Below, piece after piece: positions 37,610 to 48,204 of a stretch of 64,000 nt of DNA. The notes below the pieces were generated by a model. That model worked only from the letters and a program-made list of their open reading frames with translations, made no database searches and had not been told where the DNA came from. The stretch spans positions 263,678 through 327,677 of the forward strand of contig NZ_LMIJ01000014.1 of NCBI RefSeq assembly GCF_001428665.1. Direction: 5' to 3'. Each line of letters begins with the position of its first letter. The first letter of the stretch is position 1. The DNA is from Acidovorax sp. Root219 (GTDB lineage Bacteria; Pseudomonadota; Gammaproteobacteria; Burkholderiales; Burkholderiaceae_C). The position numbers were made by a program, and so were the translations under genes.

Positions 37610-38455
37610 TCAGCCGCCCGCGCAGACCTGCCGCTGCTCGCCCAGCCCCGTCGCGCCCAGGCGCACCACGTCGCCGGGCTTGAGGAACCAGGGCGCGGGC
37701 TTCTGGCCCAGGCCCACGCCGGCGGGCGTGCCGGTGAGCACGATGTCGCCGGGCTCCAGCGTCATGAACTGGCTGATGTACGCAATCACCTTGGGCAGGC
37801 CGAAGATGAAGTTGCGCGTGTTGCCGTTCTGCACGCGCTGGCCATTGACTTCGAGCCACAGGTCCAGTGCATGCGGGTCGGCCACCTCGTCGGCGGTCAC
37901 CAGCCAGGGGCCGATGGGGGCAAAGGTGTCATAGCTTTTGCCCTTGACCCACTGGCCGCCGCGCTCGATCTGGTAGGAACGCTCGGACACATCGTTGGCC
38001 AGCACATAGCCCGCCACGTGCTGCAGCGCGGCTGCCTCGTTCACATGGCTGGCGCGGGTGCCGATGACCAAGCCCAGCTCCACCTCCCAGTCGGTCTTGA
38101 GCGAGCCGGGCGGAATGCGCACCTCGTCGTTCGGCCCGCTCAGCGAGGTGATCGCCTTCATGAACAGCACGGGCTCGGCCGGCGCCTGCATGCCTGCCTC
38201 GGCCGCATGGTCGGCGTAGTTCAGGCCCACGCAGACGATCTTGCCCACGCCACCAACGGGGCAGCCCAGGCGGGGCGTGCCCTCCACGGCCGGCAGGCGC
38301 GTGGCGTCGATGGCGGCCAGGGCGGCCAGCGTGCGCGGGTTGAGCTGGGCCGGGCCCAGCTCGGGCAGCAGCATGGAGAGGTCGCGCAGCACGCCCTCGC
38401 TGTCGAGCAGGCCGGGGCGCTCGGCGCCAGGTTGTCCGTAACGGATGAGTTTCAT
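37610..38455 (-). CDS. Fumarylacetoacetate hydrolase (FAH)-family protein
   Basis: The 281-aa FAH-fold enzyme, of the kind that acts as hydratase, decarboxylase or acylpyruvase on beta-keto acids. N-terminal cap (1-65), then the core with VGLNYADHAAE, the metal ligands around DWEVELGLVIG (Glu-x-Glu) and a further Asp in YVLANDVSERSYQ. GDIVLTGTPAGVG is the family signature near the end. The exact reaction cannot be told from sequence. It lies 83 bases upstream of the cyclase on the same strand and is probably separate. Confidence 0.88.
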   Translation of the reverse strand: MKLIRYGQPGAERPGLLDSEGVLRDLSMLLPELGPAQLNPRTLAALAAIDATRLPAVEGTPRLGCPVGGVGKIVCVGLNYADHAAEAGMQAPAEPVLFMKAITSLSGPNDEVRIPPGSLKTDWEVELGLVIGTRASHVNEAAALQHVAGYVLANDVSERSYQIERGGQWVKGKSYDTFAPIGPWLVTADEVADPHALDLWLEVNGQRVQNGNTRNFIFGLPKVIAYISQFMTLEPGDIVLTGTPAGVGLGQKPAPWFLKPGDVVRLGATGLGEQRQVCAGG

Positions 38456-38509
38456 GTCGGGATTGGTTCAGGATGCGGGAAGGCGCCAGCATACCCATCT
38501 GCGAGACGT

Positions 38510-38677
38510 TTAAGGCAACGCTGAATAAGTCCTCGCGATGGCGCGTGCCCTGATTTGGGATGGGCTGCCAGGCGCAAAGCGCAGCCATAGCCGGTGCTAT
38601 GGCGAGCATTTGCAACGCCGCAGACCGCCCAAAGCAGGGTGTGCGACGCGTGAAGGACTTGTTCAGCGTTGCCTTAA
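38510..38677. mobile_element. MITE-like foldback element (168 bp)
   Basis: Two 24-bp terminal inverted repeats, 38510-38533 and 38654-38677, match at 23 of 24 positions and both contain GGCAACGCTGAA. The outer bases are TTAA at each end. The interior continues as a long imperfect palindrome around a perfect 8-bp stem, GCCATAGC-CGGT-GCTATGGC (38584-38603). No coding capacity. It looks like a non-autonomous transposable element mobilised in trans; it sits just before the chromate transporter gene. Confidence 0.8.
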
Positions 38678-38730
38678 CATCACGGGGTAGCGCCGCGATG
38701 GCGTCCAGCCCCTGTCCTGTCCAGCTTTCC

Positions 38731-39333
38731 ATGGCTCCAGCCGCCCCACCCTCCCCTGCGCCCCACACCCCGCTACCGCCACGCCCGGCGCCGCGCAACT
38801 GCACCGACCTGTTCTGGTCCTTCACCTGGCTGGCGCTGCAGGGTTTTGGCGGCGTGTTGGCCGTGGTGCAGCGCGAACTGGTGGAACGCAAGCGCTGGAT
38901 GACGAACGAGGAATTCGTCGAGGAATGGGCCGTGGCGCAGATCATGCCGGGCCCCAATGTGGTCAACCTGTCCATCACCATCGGCGACCGCTACTTCGGC
39001 TGGCGCGGCGCGCTGGCCGCGCTGGCCGGCATGCTGCTGTTTCCACTCATGCTGGTGCTGTCGCTGGCCGTGGTGTATGCCCAGTTTGCCAGCCACCCGG
39101 CCGTGGCCGGCGCCCTGCGTGGCATGGGCGCGGTGGCCGCCGGACTGATCGCAGGCACGGGCCTGAAGCTTTCGGCCACGCTGCGCACCCACCCGCTTGG
39201 GCCGGCGGTGTGCTCGGTGGTCACGGTGCTCACGGTGGTGGCCATGGCCGTGCTGCGCTGGCCGCTGATGTGGACGCTGCCGATCCTGGGCGGCGCGGCC
39301 TGCCTGCTCACCTGGCGAAAGCTCGCACCATGA
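38731..39333 (+). CDS. Chromate transporter subunit (N-terminal half type)
   Basis: Short-chain CHR-family membrane protein, the first of a two-gene pair. The preferred ATG gives 200 aa. The family signature FTWLALQGFGGVLAVVQRELVERKRWMTNEEFVEEWAVAQIMPGPNVVNLSITIGDRYFG is followed by about five hydrophobic segments. ATG 38698 is an alternative, while the frame stays open back into the MITE, so the element may have replaced the native leader. It overlaps the next gene by ATGA. Transported ion presumed chromate or sulfate-like, unproven. Confidence 0.85.
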   Translation: MAPAAPPSPAPHTPLPPRPAPRNCTDLFWSFTWLALQGFGGVLAVVQRELVERKRWMTNEEFVEEWAVAQIMPGPNVVNLSITIGDRYFGWRGALAALAGMLLFPLMLVLSLAVVYAQFASHPAVAGALRGMGAVAAGLIAGTGLKLSATLRTHPLGPAVCSVVTVLTVVAMAVLRWPLMWTLPILGGAACLLTWRKLAP

Positions 39334-39929
39334 CCGGCGCCACCATCAGCCTGGGCTGGGCCGACTGGCTGCAGCTGTTCCTGTACTACATGTCGCTGTC
39401 GCTGCTGGCCGTGGGCGGTGCGATTGCCACCGCGCCCGACATGCACCGCTTCCTGGTGGAAAAGCAGGCCTGGCTGGCCGACCCGCAGTTCAATGCCTCC
39501 ATCGCCATCGCCCAGGCCGCCCCCGGGCCGAACGTGCTCTTCATCGCCCTGCTGGGCTGGAACGTGGGCCTGAACGCGGGCGGCGCCGGCCCGCTGGGCT
39601 GGGCGCTGGGCGCCCTGGGCATGGCCGTGTGTATGGTGGGCGTGATGCTGCCCAGCAGCCTGCTGACTTGGCTGGCCACGCGCTGGGGCCACCGCAACCG
39701 CGAGCGGCGCGGGGTGCGCGCCTTCAAGCAGGGCATGGTGCCGGTGGTCATCGGCCTGCTGCTGGCCACCACCTGGGTACTGGCCCAGGCCCACGGCGGT
39801 TTGGCCACCGCCTGGCCACTGTGGCTGGCGACCGTGGTGACCATGCTGCTGGTGTGGAAGACGCGCCTGCACCTGCTGTGGATGCTGGGGGCCGGTGCGC
39901 TCCTCGGTGCCCTGGGCTATATGGGCTGA
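39330..39929 (+). CDS. Chromate transporter subunit (C-terminal half type)
   Basis: Partner of the previous gene. The 199-aa protein has the parallel signature LYYMSLSLLAVGGAIATAPDMHRFLVEKQAWLADPQFNASIAIAQAAPGPNVLF in the opposite half of the CHR fold, with about six hydrophobic segments. Start ATG overlaps the upstream stop. The two would form a heterodimer. Its 3' end overlaps the convergent secreted-protein gene by 13 bases. Confidence 0.87.
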   Translation: MTGATISLGWADWLQLFLYYMSLSLLAVGGAIATAPDMHRFLVEKQAWLADPQFNASIAIAQAAPGPNVLFIALLGWNVGLNAGGAGPLGWALGALGMAVCMVGVMLPSSLLTWLATRWGHRNRERRGVRAFKQGMVPVVIGLLLATTWVLAQAHGGLATAWPLWLATVVTMLLVWKTRLHLLWMLGAGALLGALGYMG

Positions 39930-40936
39930 CCGTTGATGTGCGAGCTGGATTTGATGTACAGCGTGATCGGGTTGCCTGCACCATCGTCGCCGGTGATCAC
40001 CAGGGGCAATCCGCTGCCCTTGGCCGTCCACCCCGCTGATTGGCGCGCGCCATTTGTCCATTCGAACTTGCAGGCCGTATAGGTGCCGGCCGGCACGGTG
40101 ATGCTTTCCTGGCCTCGATAGGTAAAGGTCTGCGCTTCGCGGACGGTGCTCGTCTGGGTTGGCAATCCCGGTATTTCCATGGTGGTCTGCCGCACCTCGT
40201 TCAAGGTGTAGCTCTCGTTCACGGCCAGCGAAAAATCGCGGATCCGGTTCACCGGGGTGTTCACGATCGTGGTTCGGGTACCTGCCAAGGGCACGTCCAT
40301 GAGCACGATGCTTCCGTAGCGCAGCAGTACGGGCCCCTGCGGCGTGTTCTCCACGCTTTCGTACTCCCGCACGCGGGAGGTGAATGGGGGCGCCCCGGCC
40401 CGGCCCACCGACACGGTGCGCTCGGTTTCGATCACGCCCGTCTGCCCCGCAAAACTGGCCGGGCCATTGATGCGCCCCTCGGTGCTGAACTGCACGGCGC
40501 CGTCACTGGACTGCCAATCCCAACGGTAGGTCGTTCCCTGCTGCAACAGCACCGGGTTGAAGCAATCCGACGCGGCGCCGGTGCCCGTGCCGGGGGGAGG
40601 CACGGACGTGGTCTCGCACAGCGCAGCATTGAGCTGGCACATGGCCGCCGTCAGGTCCACGATCTGCCCCGCGGTCTGGGTCTGGCTGGCCACGAGAAAC
40701 TTGCCATCGCTGAAGGCAAAGGCATTGCCCACCGAAGGGTAGAACCGGTAGGCATAGGGCCCGGCCATTCCGTCCTGCCCGGCACCGGGCGGAAAAAGGG
40801 CGGGGAACGAGCTTTCAAGCCATTGCCGCGCCGCGTCGCGGCTGGAGGGGCGTACCGACAGCTGCGCCTGGGCGGTGGCGGCAACCGATACGCCGAGTGC
40901 CAGCGCTGCAAAGCGCCTGATTGATGATCGCATCAT
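39917..40936 (-). CDS. Secreted hypothetical protein
   Basis: The 339-aa protein has a clear signal peptide (about 1-25, ending ATAQA). Its first half has SFPALFPPGAGQDGMAGPYAYRFYPSVGNAFAFSDGKFLVAS, a motif I associate with secreted Burkholderiales proteins of unknown role. The second half is beta-rich (TYRGQESITVPAGTYTACKFEWTN). A ribosome site GGAGA precedes paired ATGs at 40936 and 40933. No catalytic motif is seen. The 305-base gap to the next gene (40937-41241) holds only a short CCTGCA/TGCAGG dyad near 41020. Confidence 0.7.
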   Translation of the reverse strand: MMRSSIRRFAALALGVSVAATAQAQLSVRPSSRDAARQWLESSFPALFPPGAGQDGMAGPYAYRFYPSVGNAFAFSDGKFLVASQTQTAGQIVDLTAAMCQLNAALCETTSVPPPGTGTGAASDCFNPVLLQQGTTYRWDWQSSDGAVQFSTEGRINGPASFAGQTGVIETERTVSVGRAGAPPFTSRVREYESVENTPQGPVLLRYGSIVLMDVPLAGTRTTIVNTPVNRIRDFSLAVNESYTLNEVRQTTMEIPGLPTQTSTVREAQTFTYRGQESITVPAGTYTACKFEWTNGARQSAGWTAKGSGLPLVITGDDGAGNPITLYIKSSSHINGQPI

Positions 40937-41241
40937 GGTTTCTCCGGTGAAGGCGTAGACCAGGAGCTCTGCATACCCCGGCTTGCCAGATATCCCCGCG
41001 TGAACAGACCCTGTCACCTGCAAGGCACGGGTTCCCTGCAGGCTGGGCGAAGTGTCCTCTTTGCAGGGCACTGAAGTCCATAGGCCCACTGGCTGGCAGG
41101 CGCCCCCGCCGTGAACAACATCACGCACAGGCCTGCCCCTATCGCACGCACGAAGGGCGCTTGTCCCCAGCAGGACTCAAAAAAAGCAGCAACAATGCTT
41201 CCGAACAGTCCCCCGCATCCCCATCCAAGGAACCCCACTCC

Positions 41242-42195
41242 ATGAACCTTCGTCCCCTCGGCCGCTCGGGCCTGCAAGTTTCCCCTCTGTGCTTTGGCGG
41301 CAACGTCTTCGGCTGGACGGCCGATGAGGCCACCTCGTTCCGGCTGCTCGACGCCTGGGTGGACGCCGGCTTCAACTTCGTCGACACGGCCGACGTGTAC
41401 TCGCGCTGGGCGCCGGGCCACACGGGCGGCGAGTCCGAGGCGGTGATCGGCCGCTGGCTCAAGCAGAACGGCAAACGCAACCGCATCGTGCTGGCCACCA
41501 AGGTCGGCAAGGACATGGGCGACGGCAAGGTGGGCCTGCGCCCCGAGTACATCCGCCAGGCGGTGGACGCCTCGCTCACGCGCCTGCAGACCGACCACAT
41601 CGACCTCTACCAGTCGCATGACGACGATGCCGCAGTGCCGCTGGCCGACACGCTGGGCGCCTACAGCGACCTGATCAAGGCCGGCAAGGTGCGCGCCATC
41701 GGCGCCTCCAACTTCACGGCGGCACGCCTGGCAGAATCCCTGCAGACCAGCGAAAGCCTGGGCCTGGCCCGCTACGAGAGCCTGCAGCCCCTGTTCAACC
41801 TGTACGACCGCGCCGTCTTCGAAAAGGAACTGCAGCCGCTGTGCGTGGAGCAAGGCGTGGGCGTGATCAACTTCTATGCGCTGGCCGCCGGCTTTCTGAC
41901 CGGCAAGTACCGCACCGAGGCCGATGCCGCCAAGAGCGCCCGCGGCAAGAACACCACGGCAAAGTACCTCAACGAGCGCGGCCTGCGCATCCTGGGCGCG
42001 CTGGATACCGTGGCGGCCCGCATTGGCGCCACGCCCGGCCAGGTGGCCGTGGCCTGGCAGATCGTGCAGCCGGGCATCACCGCACCGATTGCCAGCGCCA
42101 CCTCGCTGGCGCAGCTGCAGGACCTGGTCAAGGCCAGCCAGCTCACGCTGGACGCCGAAGCCTTGGCCACACTGGGTGCTGCCAGCGCGGAGTGA
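41242..42195 (+). CDS. Aldo/keto reductase
   Basis: NADPH-dependent oxidoreductase of the YajO/Tas-like bacterial AKR group. The 317-aa TIM barrel has the catalytic Asp/Tyr context FNFVDTADVYSRWAPGHTGGES, a lysine in LATKVGKD, and the His block HIDLYQSHDDD. The late GVIAIPGA-type loop is replaced by PGITAPIASATSLAQLQDL, typical of this branch. Start ATG 41242 is preferred over a start 27 codons upstream with no conservation. Substrate unknown. Confidence 0.9.
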   Translation: MNLRPLGRSGLQVSPLCFGGNVFGWTADEATSFRLLDAWVDAGFNFVDTADVYSRWAPGHTGGESEAVIGRWLKQNGKRNRIVLATKVGKDMGDGKVGLRPEYIRQAVDASLTRLQTDHIDLYQSHDDDAAVPLADTLGAYSDLIKAGKVRAIGASNFTAARLAESLQTSESLGLARYESLQPLFNLYDRAVFEKELQPLCVEQGVGVINFYALAAGFLTGKYRTEADAAKSARGKNTTAKYLNERGLRILGALDTVAARIGATPGQVAVAWQIVQPGITAPIASATSLAQLQDLVKASQLTLDAEALATLGAASAE

Positions 42196-42253
42196 AAGGG
42201 TCAAAACCCACGGAAGCATTACACACCGTGGAATCGATGCGAACCTGGCATGC

Positions 42254-42285
42254 ATAAAAAAAGCCCGTCACCACAGTGACGGGCT
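42254..42285 (-). terminator. Rho-independent terminator for icd
   Basis: On the minus strand a perfect 10-bp stem AGCCCGTCAC/GTGACGGGCT with a 4-base loop is followed by seven Ts, 38 bases after the icd stop. On the plus strand it lacks a T-run but may still stop aldo/keto reductase transcripts. Confidence 0.9.
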
Positions 42286-42322
42286 GGCTTCCAGGGTCCT
42301 CAAGAACCCAGGTCAATCACGA

Positions 42323-43582
<1,260 letters not shown>

Positions 43583-43720
43583 GGGCGAAGGTCTCCGTTG
43601 GATATCTGAAACACAATGGGGCAGGCCGTGCGGGGTGCAGCCAACCACAAAGATTCTATAGACAAAAAAATGCCGGAAAGCCCTGTCAACCGTGCGGGGG
43701 CTGCTATCGTTGCAGGTGGA

Positions 43721-43743
43721 GCTTCGTGAATTTTTTGCGAAGC
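43721..43743. promoter_or_regulatory. Inverted repeat upstream of the small Ala/Lys protein gene
   Basis: GCTTCG (43721-43726) and CGAAGC (43738-43743) flank an AT-rich 11 bases, 36 bases before the ATG at 43779. Either an operator or a leader hairpin with an internal T-run. Confidence 0.35.
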
Positions 43744-43778
43744 CCTCAACCCGATAGTTCGTCTAGGAAATGGCATAT

Positions 43779-43988
43779 ATGAAAAAACTCCTCGCTGTCC
43801 TGATGGCTGGTCTGTTCTCTGCCGGTGCTTTCGCACAGGCCCCAGCCGCCCCTGCTGCCGCACCCGCTCCAGCAGCTGCTCCCGCAGCAGCCCCCGCCCC
43901 CATGGCCAAGGCGGCACCGGCCCACAAGCAGTCCAAGAAAATGGCACAGAAGAAGACCAAGAAGCACGCCAAGAAGGCCGCAGCCTGA
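43779..43988 (+). CDS. Small exported Ala/Pro/Lys-rich protein
   Basis: The 69-aa protein has a signal peptide (about 1-19, ending AFA), then an Ala/Pro repeat (APAAPAAAPAPAAAP-like) and a strongly basic C-terminus (KQSKKMAQKKTKKHAKKAAA). AGGA eight bases before the inner ATG supports 43779 over 43770. Such small basic periplasmic proteins resemble acid-shock or histone-H1-like tails; the role is unknown. Confidence 0.75.
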   Translation: MKKLLAVLMAGLFSAGAFAQAPAAPAAAPAPAAAPAAAPAPMAKAAPAHKQSKKMAQKKTKKHAKKAAA

Positions 43989-44111
43989 TGCGGCTGGGGG
44001 TTTGTGCCCTGCACTGACCCCTGCCCCGCTGGTTTGCTTCAGAATCGCCCGCAACTGCGGGCGTTTCCGTTTCTGGCGCCCGTCCCGTCATCCCGTTGCC
44101 GAAAGAGTCCC

Positions 44112-44615
44112 ATGACCCGCCTGAGCCGTACCCGCCCCGCCGCCCGAGCCCTTGCCCCCCTTCGCCTGCTGGTCGCTGGCGTACTGGCCATGTCGCTTGC
44201 TGGCTTGGCTGCCACCGTCCAGGCCCAGGAAGGCCCGCAGCTGAACCTGCAGCGCGTGGAGCTCTCTGCCGGCATGCACCGCATCGATGCCCAGGTGGCC
44301 ATGGCCCCCGTGGAGCGCCAGATCGGCCTGATGAACCGCCCCGAGATGCCCCAGCACGAGGGCATGCTGTTCGTCTTCGAGCAGCCCAGCGAGCAGTGCT
44401 TCTGGATGAAGAACACGCTGCTGCCGCTGACGGCCGCCTTCGTCGCGGACGACGGCACCATCGTCAATCTGGAAGACATGAAGCCCCAGACGCTGGATTC
44501 GCACTGCTCCAAGAAGCCCGTGCGCTTCGTGCTGGAGATGAACCAGGGCTGGTTTGCCAAAAAGGGTATCAAGGCGGGCTTCAAGCTAGGTGGCGCGCCC
44601 TTCTCGCGCAAGTGA
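44112..44615 (+). CDS. DUF192 family exported protein
   Basis: The 167-aa protein has an N-terminal signal (about 1-38, ending VQAQ) and a DUF192 domain (about 50-165). Typical blocks are AMAPVERQIGLMNRPEMPQHEGMLFVF and QCFWMKNTLLPLTAAFVADDGTIVNLEDM. Family function unknown. The ATG at 44112 follows GAAAGAG; the longer upstream frame is not supported. Followed by a bidirectional terminator. Confidence 0.9.
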   Translation: MTRLSRTRPAARALAPLRLLVAGVLAMSLAGLAATVQAQEGPQLNLQRVELSAGMHRIDAQVAMAPVERQIGLMNRPEMPQHEGMLFVFEQPSEQCFWMKNTLLPLTAAFVADDGTIVNLEDMKPQTLDSHCSKKPVRFVLEMNQGWFAKKGIKAGFKLGGAPFSRK

Positions 44616-44630
44616 ACCTGCTGCGCCCAT

Positions 44631-44658
44631 AAAAAAACGGCCCGAAGGCCGTTTTTTT
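44631..44658. terminator. Bidirectional Rho-independent terminator
   Basis: Seven As, stem ACGGCC/GGCCGT and seven Ts between the convergent DUF192 gene (plus) and sodB (minus). Confidence 0.9.
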
Positions 44659-44698
44659 GTGCCCACCCGGCAAGGGCAGGCAGGCCGGTAGCCGGCAA

Positions 44699-45280
44699 TC
44701 AGGCGAAGTTGGCTTCGGCGAACTTCCAGTTGACCAGCTTGTCCAGGAAGGTTTCGACGAACTTGGGGCGCATGTTGCGGTAGTCGATGTAGTACGCGTG
44801 TTCCCACACGTCCACCGTCAGCAGGGCCTTGTCGGCAGTGGTCAGGGGCGTGCCGGCGGCGCCGGTGTTCACGATGTCGACGCTGCCGTCGGCCTTCTTC
44901 ACCAGCCAGGTCCAGCCCGAACCGAAGTTGCCCACGGCGCTCTTGACGAAGGCTTCCTTGAAGGCGGCGTAGCTGCCCCACTTGGCGGTGATGGCCGCAG
45001 CCAGCGCGCCCGATGGCTCGCCACCGCCGGCGGGTGCCATGCAGTTCCAGAAGAAGGTGTGGTTCCAGATCTGGGCGGCGTTGTTGTAGATGCCGCCGCT
45101 GGCCTTCTTGATGATCTCCTCAAGGGTCATCGTCTCGAATTCCGTGCCCTTTTGCAGGTTGTTGAGGTTCACCACGTAGGCATTGTGGTGCTTGCCGTGG
45201 TGGTACTCCAGCGTTTCCTGGCTGTAGTTCGGGGCCAGGGCGTCGATGGCGTAGGGCAGCGGGGGAAGGGTATGTTCCAT
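44699..45280 (-). CDS. sodB: Superoxide dismutase [Fe]
   Basis: Cytosolic superoxide dismutase. The 193-aa protein has metal ligands in [14 protein letters not shown], the [16 protein letters not shown] block, and the Asp/His pair of [14 protein letters not shown]. The sequence [11 protein letters not shown] plus overall similarity to E. coli SodB points to the iron type; cambialism cannot be excluded. The ATG at 45280 is chosen; an upstream extension of 47 residues is unsupported. Confidence 0.95.
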   Translation of the reverse strand: MEHTLPPLPYAIDALAPNYSQETLEYHHGKHHNAYVVNLNNLQKGTEFETMTLEEIIKKASGGIYNNAAQIWNHTFFWNCMAPAGGGEPSGALAAAITAKWGSYAAFKEAFVKSAVGNFGSGWTWLVKKADGSVDIVNTGAAGTPLTTADKALLTVDVWEHAYYIDYRNMRPKFVETFLDKLVNWKFAEANFA

Positions 45281-45439
45281 GGTGTTTTCCTCGTGGTGGT
45301 TTGAATTGTGGTGGGCCCGCTGCGCCATGAGTTCCACGCGGCGTGCCTGTGGGTGAACGGGCATTGTAGGAAGAACATGTAACCTGTGCAGAGAAGGGTG
45401 CAACGATTCGTCATAGTCCATGACAATGCCGCGATTGTC

Positions 45440-46753
45440 CTACAGCAAACGCGCCTGTGCAGCAGCGGTGACGTCGACCACGCCATCGGCCAGCGTGGCG
45501 CGCAGCGCGTCGCCAGGATGCACCTGGCGCACGCTGGTGACTGCGTGGCCATCCGCATCGGCCAGCAGCGCATAGCCGCGCTGCAGCACCAGGCGCGGGT
45601 CGAGCAGCTCCAGGCGCAGCGCGGCGCGGTCGACCCGGTCGCGCAGGCCGTCGATGCGGCGCTGCACCTGCAAGGGCAGTGCCGCAGCGGCGGCCTGCTG
45701 CGCCTGCTCCATGCGCTGCAGGCGCAGCAGCACGGTGTGGCGCATGCGCTGGGCCATGCGCGCCATCTGCATCTGCTCGCGTGCCACCAGGCCCGAGGGG
45801 CGGCCCAGGCGGGCGGCGGCCTGGTCCAGGCGTTGGTGGCGGGCATCGAGTTGGCGCTGCAGTCCGTCGGCAATGCGGCCTTCGATCAGTTCCAGGGCAC
45901 CCAGCCACACCTCGCGCGGCTGCGCCACCAGCTCGGCCGCCGCCGTGGGCGTAGGTGCGCGCAGGTCGGCGCAGAAGTCGGCGATGGTGAAGTCGGTCTC
46001 GTGCCCCACGCCGCTGACCAGCGGCACCGGGCTTTGCACGATGGTGCGGGCCAGGTGCTCGTCGTTGAAGGCCCACAGGTCCTCGATGGAGCCGCCGCCG
46101 CGCACCAGCAGGATGGTGTCGATGGCCGGCTGGCTGGCCGAAGGCCCCTGCTCCGCCAGCCGGTACAGCCGGTTGAGCGCGGAAATGATGGACTGCGGCG
46201 CGGCTGCGCCCTGCACCTGGGCGGGTGCCAGCACCACGGGGATGTGCGGCACCCGGCGGCGCAGCGCCGTGACCACATCGTGCAGTGCGGCTGCGCCGAG
46301 CGACGTGACCAGGCCAATGCCACTCGGCTGCACGGGCAGTGGCCGCTTGCGGGCGCCGTCGAACAGGCCTTCGGCCTCCAGCTGGGCCTTCAGGCGCAGG
46401 AACTGCTCGAACAGCGCGCCCTGGCCGGCGCGCTGCATGCTTTCCACAATGAACTGCAGGTCGCCCCGGGCTTCGTACACCCCGAGCTTGCCGCGCACTT
46501 CCACCAATTCGCCATCGCGCGGCGAAAAGTCAAGCAGGCTGGCGGCGCGGCGGAACATGGCACAACGCAACTGGCCCTGAGCGTCTTTTACCGAGAAGTA
46601 GCAATGCCCGCTGGATGCGCGCGAGAAGCCCGTGATCTCGCCGCGCACCGCGACAGGATTGAAGCGCGCCTCCAGCGCATCAGCAATGGCGCGGCACAGC
46701 GCGCCAACTTCCCACACGCGGGGCGCCACTGTGGGGCTTCCACGCTCAAACAT
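45440..46753 (-). CDS. xseA: Exodeoxyribonuclease VII large subunit
   Basis: Large subunit of ExoVII, which degrades single-stranded DNA. The 437-aa protein has an N-terminal OB fold (about 12-105; VWEVGALCRAIADALEARFNPVAVRGEITGF) and the catalytic domain (PVQPSGIGLVTSLGAAALHDVV, ILLVRGGGSIEDLWAFNDEHLARTI, SGVGHETDFTIADFCADLRAPTPTAAAE). A long coiled coil and short C-terminal tail follow. The ATG at 46753 gives the normal N-terminus. xseB is not in the window. Divergent from exbB. Confidence 0.95.
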   Translation of the reverse strand: MFERGSPTVAPRVWEVGALCRAIADALEARFNPVAVRGEITGFSRASSGHCYFSVKDAQGQLRCAMFRRAASLLDFSPRDGELVEVRGKLGVYEARGDLQFIVESMQRAGQGALFEQFLRLKAQLEAEGLFDGARKRPLPVQPSGIGLVTSLGAAALHDVVTALRRRVPHIPVVLAPAQVQGAAAPQSIISALNRLYRLAEQGPSASQPAIDTILLVRGGGSIEDLWAFNDEHLARTIVQSPVPLVSGVGHETDFTIADFCADLRAPTPTAAAELVAQPREVWLGALELIEGRIADGLQRQLDARHQRLDQAAARLGRPSGLVAREQMQMARMAQRMRHTVLLRLQRMEQAQQAAAAALPLQVQRRIDGLRDRVDRAALRLELLDPRLVLQRGYALLADADGHAVTSVRQVHPGDALRATLADGVVDVTAAAQARLL

Positions 46754-46968
46754 GAGCAACGGCGGCCATTGGCGCCCCATTGGCAGGCCGAGTCTTCCAC
46801 AGAAGCGGCGATGCAGCGGCAACAGGTGCCGGATAACCACTTGCCCACGGCAAATCACGAGAGCACGTGCAAGTCATTGATTTATATGTATTTTTCACTG
46901 CGCAATTTTTCATCAATCTGTTGCAAGCACGGCGCCAAGCCACTTTGCGGGCCTGAGCGACCCGGTTG

Positions 46969-47014
46969 CCCACAAAGTTATCCACAGATTTTGTGGGTGA
47001 CGCTGCGGTCACCC
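46969..47014. promoter_or_regulatory. Overlapping hairpins and a DnaA-box-like 9-mer upstream of exbB
   Basis: CCCACAAA (46969-46976) pairs with TTTGTGGG (46990-46997). The last GGG also begins a second perfect stem, GGGTGAC/GTCACCC (46995-47001 with 47008-47014), so the two hairpins exclude each other. TTATCCACA (46978-46986), an exact DnaA-box sequence, lies in the first loop. It sits in the 353-base gap between xseA and exbB (46754-47106), which otherwise holds no visible gene. Confidence 0.45.
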
Positions 47015-47106
47015 GGGGCATCCGCCAAGGTAACGGTTTGTGACGAAAAGTGGCCAGCAAGCTGGGCCATAATCGCCGATTGCCCCTCATCTGCGCGGAG
47101 AGAGAT

Positions 47107-47748
<642 letters not shown>

Positions 47749-47758
47749 CGGGGCGGCC

Positions 47759-48199
47759 ATGAACTTCCGCCCCCGCGCCAAGGAAGAGCCCGAGATCAAC
47801 CTGATCCCGTTCATCGACGTGCTGCTGGTGATCCTCATCTTTTTGATGCTGACCACCACCTACAGCAAGTTCACCGAGTTGCAGCTGACCCTGCCCGTGG
47901 CCGATGCCGACCAGCAACGCGACCACCCCAAGGAAGTGGTGGTCGCGGTGGCGGCGGATGGCCGCTATGCGGTCAACAAGACTGGCGTGGAAGGCAAGAG
48001 CGTCGACGCCGTGGCCCGCGCACTGCGCGAGGCGTCTGCCGCCATCGGCAAGGACAGCGTGGTCATCATCAGCGCCGATGCGATGTCGCCCCACCAGGCC
48101 GTGGTGACGGTGATGGAGGCCGCGCGCCGCGTGGGCCTGACGCAGATCACGTTTGCCACCCAGTCATCGGCTGGCGCGAGCGCAGGCAGCGGCCGCTAG
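47759..48199 (+). CDS. exbD: ExbD/TolR-family protein
   Basis: The 146-aa partner of ExbB has one TM segment (about 18-38, [23 protein letters not shown]) with the proton-path Asp in PFIDVLLV. A periplasmic domain with [26 protein letters not shown] and a Gly/Ala-rich tail follows. It starts 10 bases after exbB and is followed by lpxK 5 bases on. The exbBD-lpxK order is common in betaproteobacteria. Confidence 0.9.
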   Translation: MNFRPRAKEEPEINLIPFIDVLLVILIFLMLTTTYSKFTELQLTLPVADADQQRDHPKEVVVAVAADGRYAVNKTGVEGKSVDAVARALREASAAIGKDSVVIISADAMSPHQAVVTVMEAARRVGLTQITFATQSSAGASAGSGR

Positions 48200-48204
48200 C
48201 GGAC

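Noticed and set aside
38560..38730. Chromate transporter start inside the MITE
   Set aside because: The frame is open there but the residues come from the element and do not match the family; starts at 38698 or 38731 are more sensible.
41014..42255. Minus-strand open frame opposite the aldo/keto reductase
   Set aside because: Composition is shadow-like and the plus-strand protein has the catalytic motifs.
46978..46986. DnaA box as evidence for a replication origin
   Set aside because: Only one exact box, no cluster, no AT-rich unwinding region and no dnaA/dnaN genes nearby.
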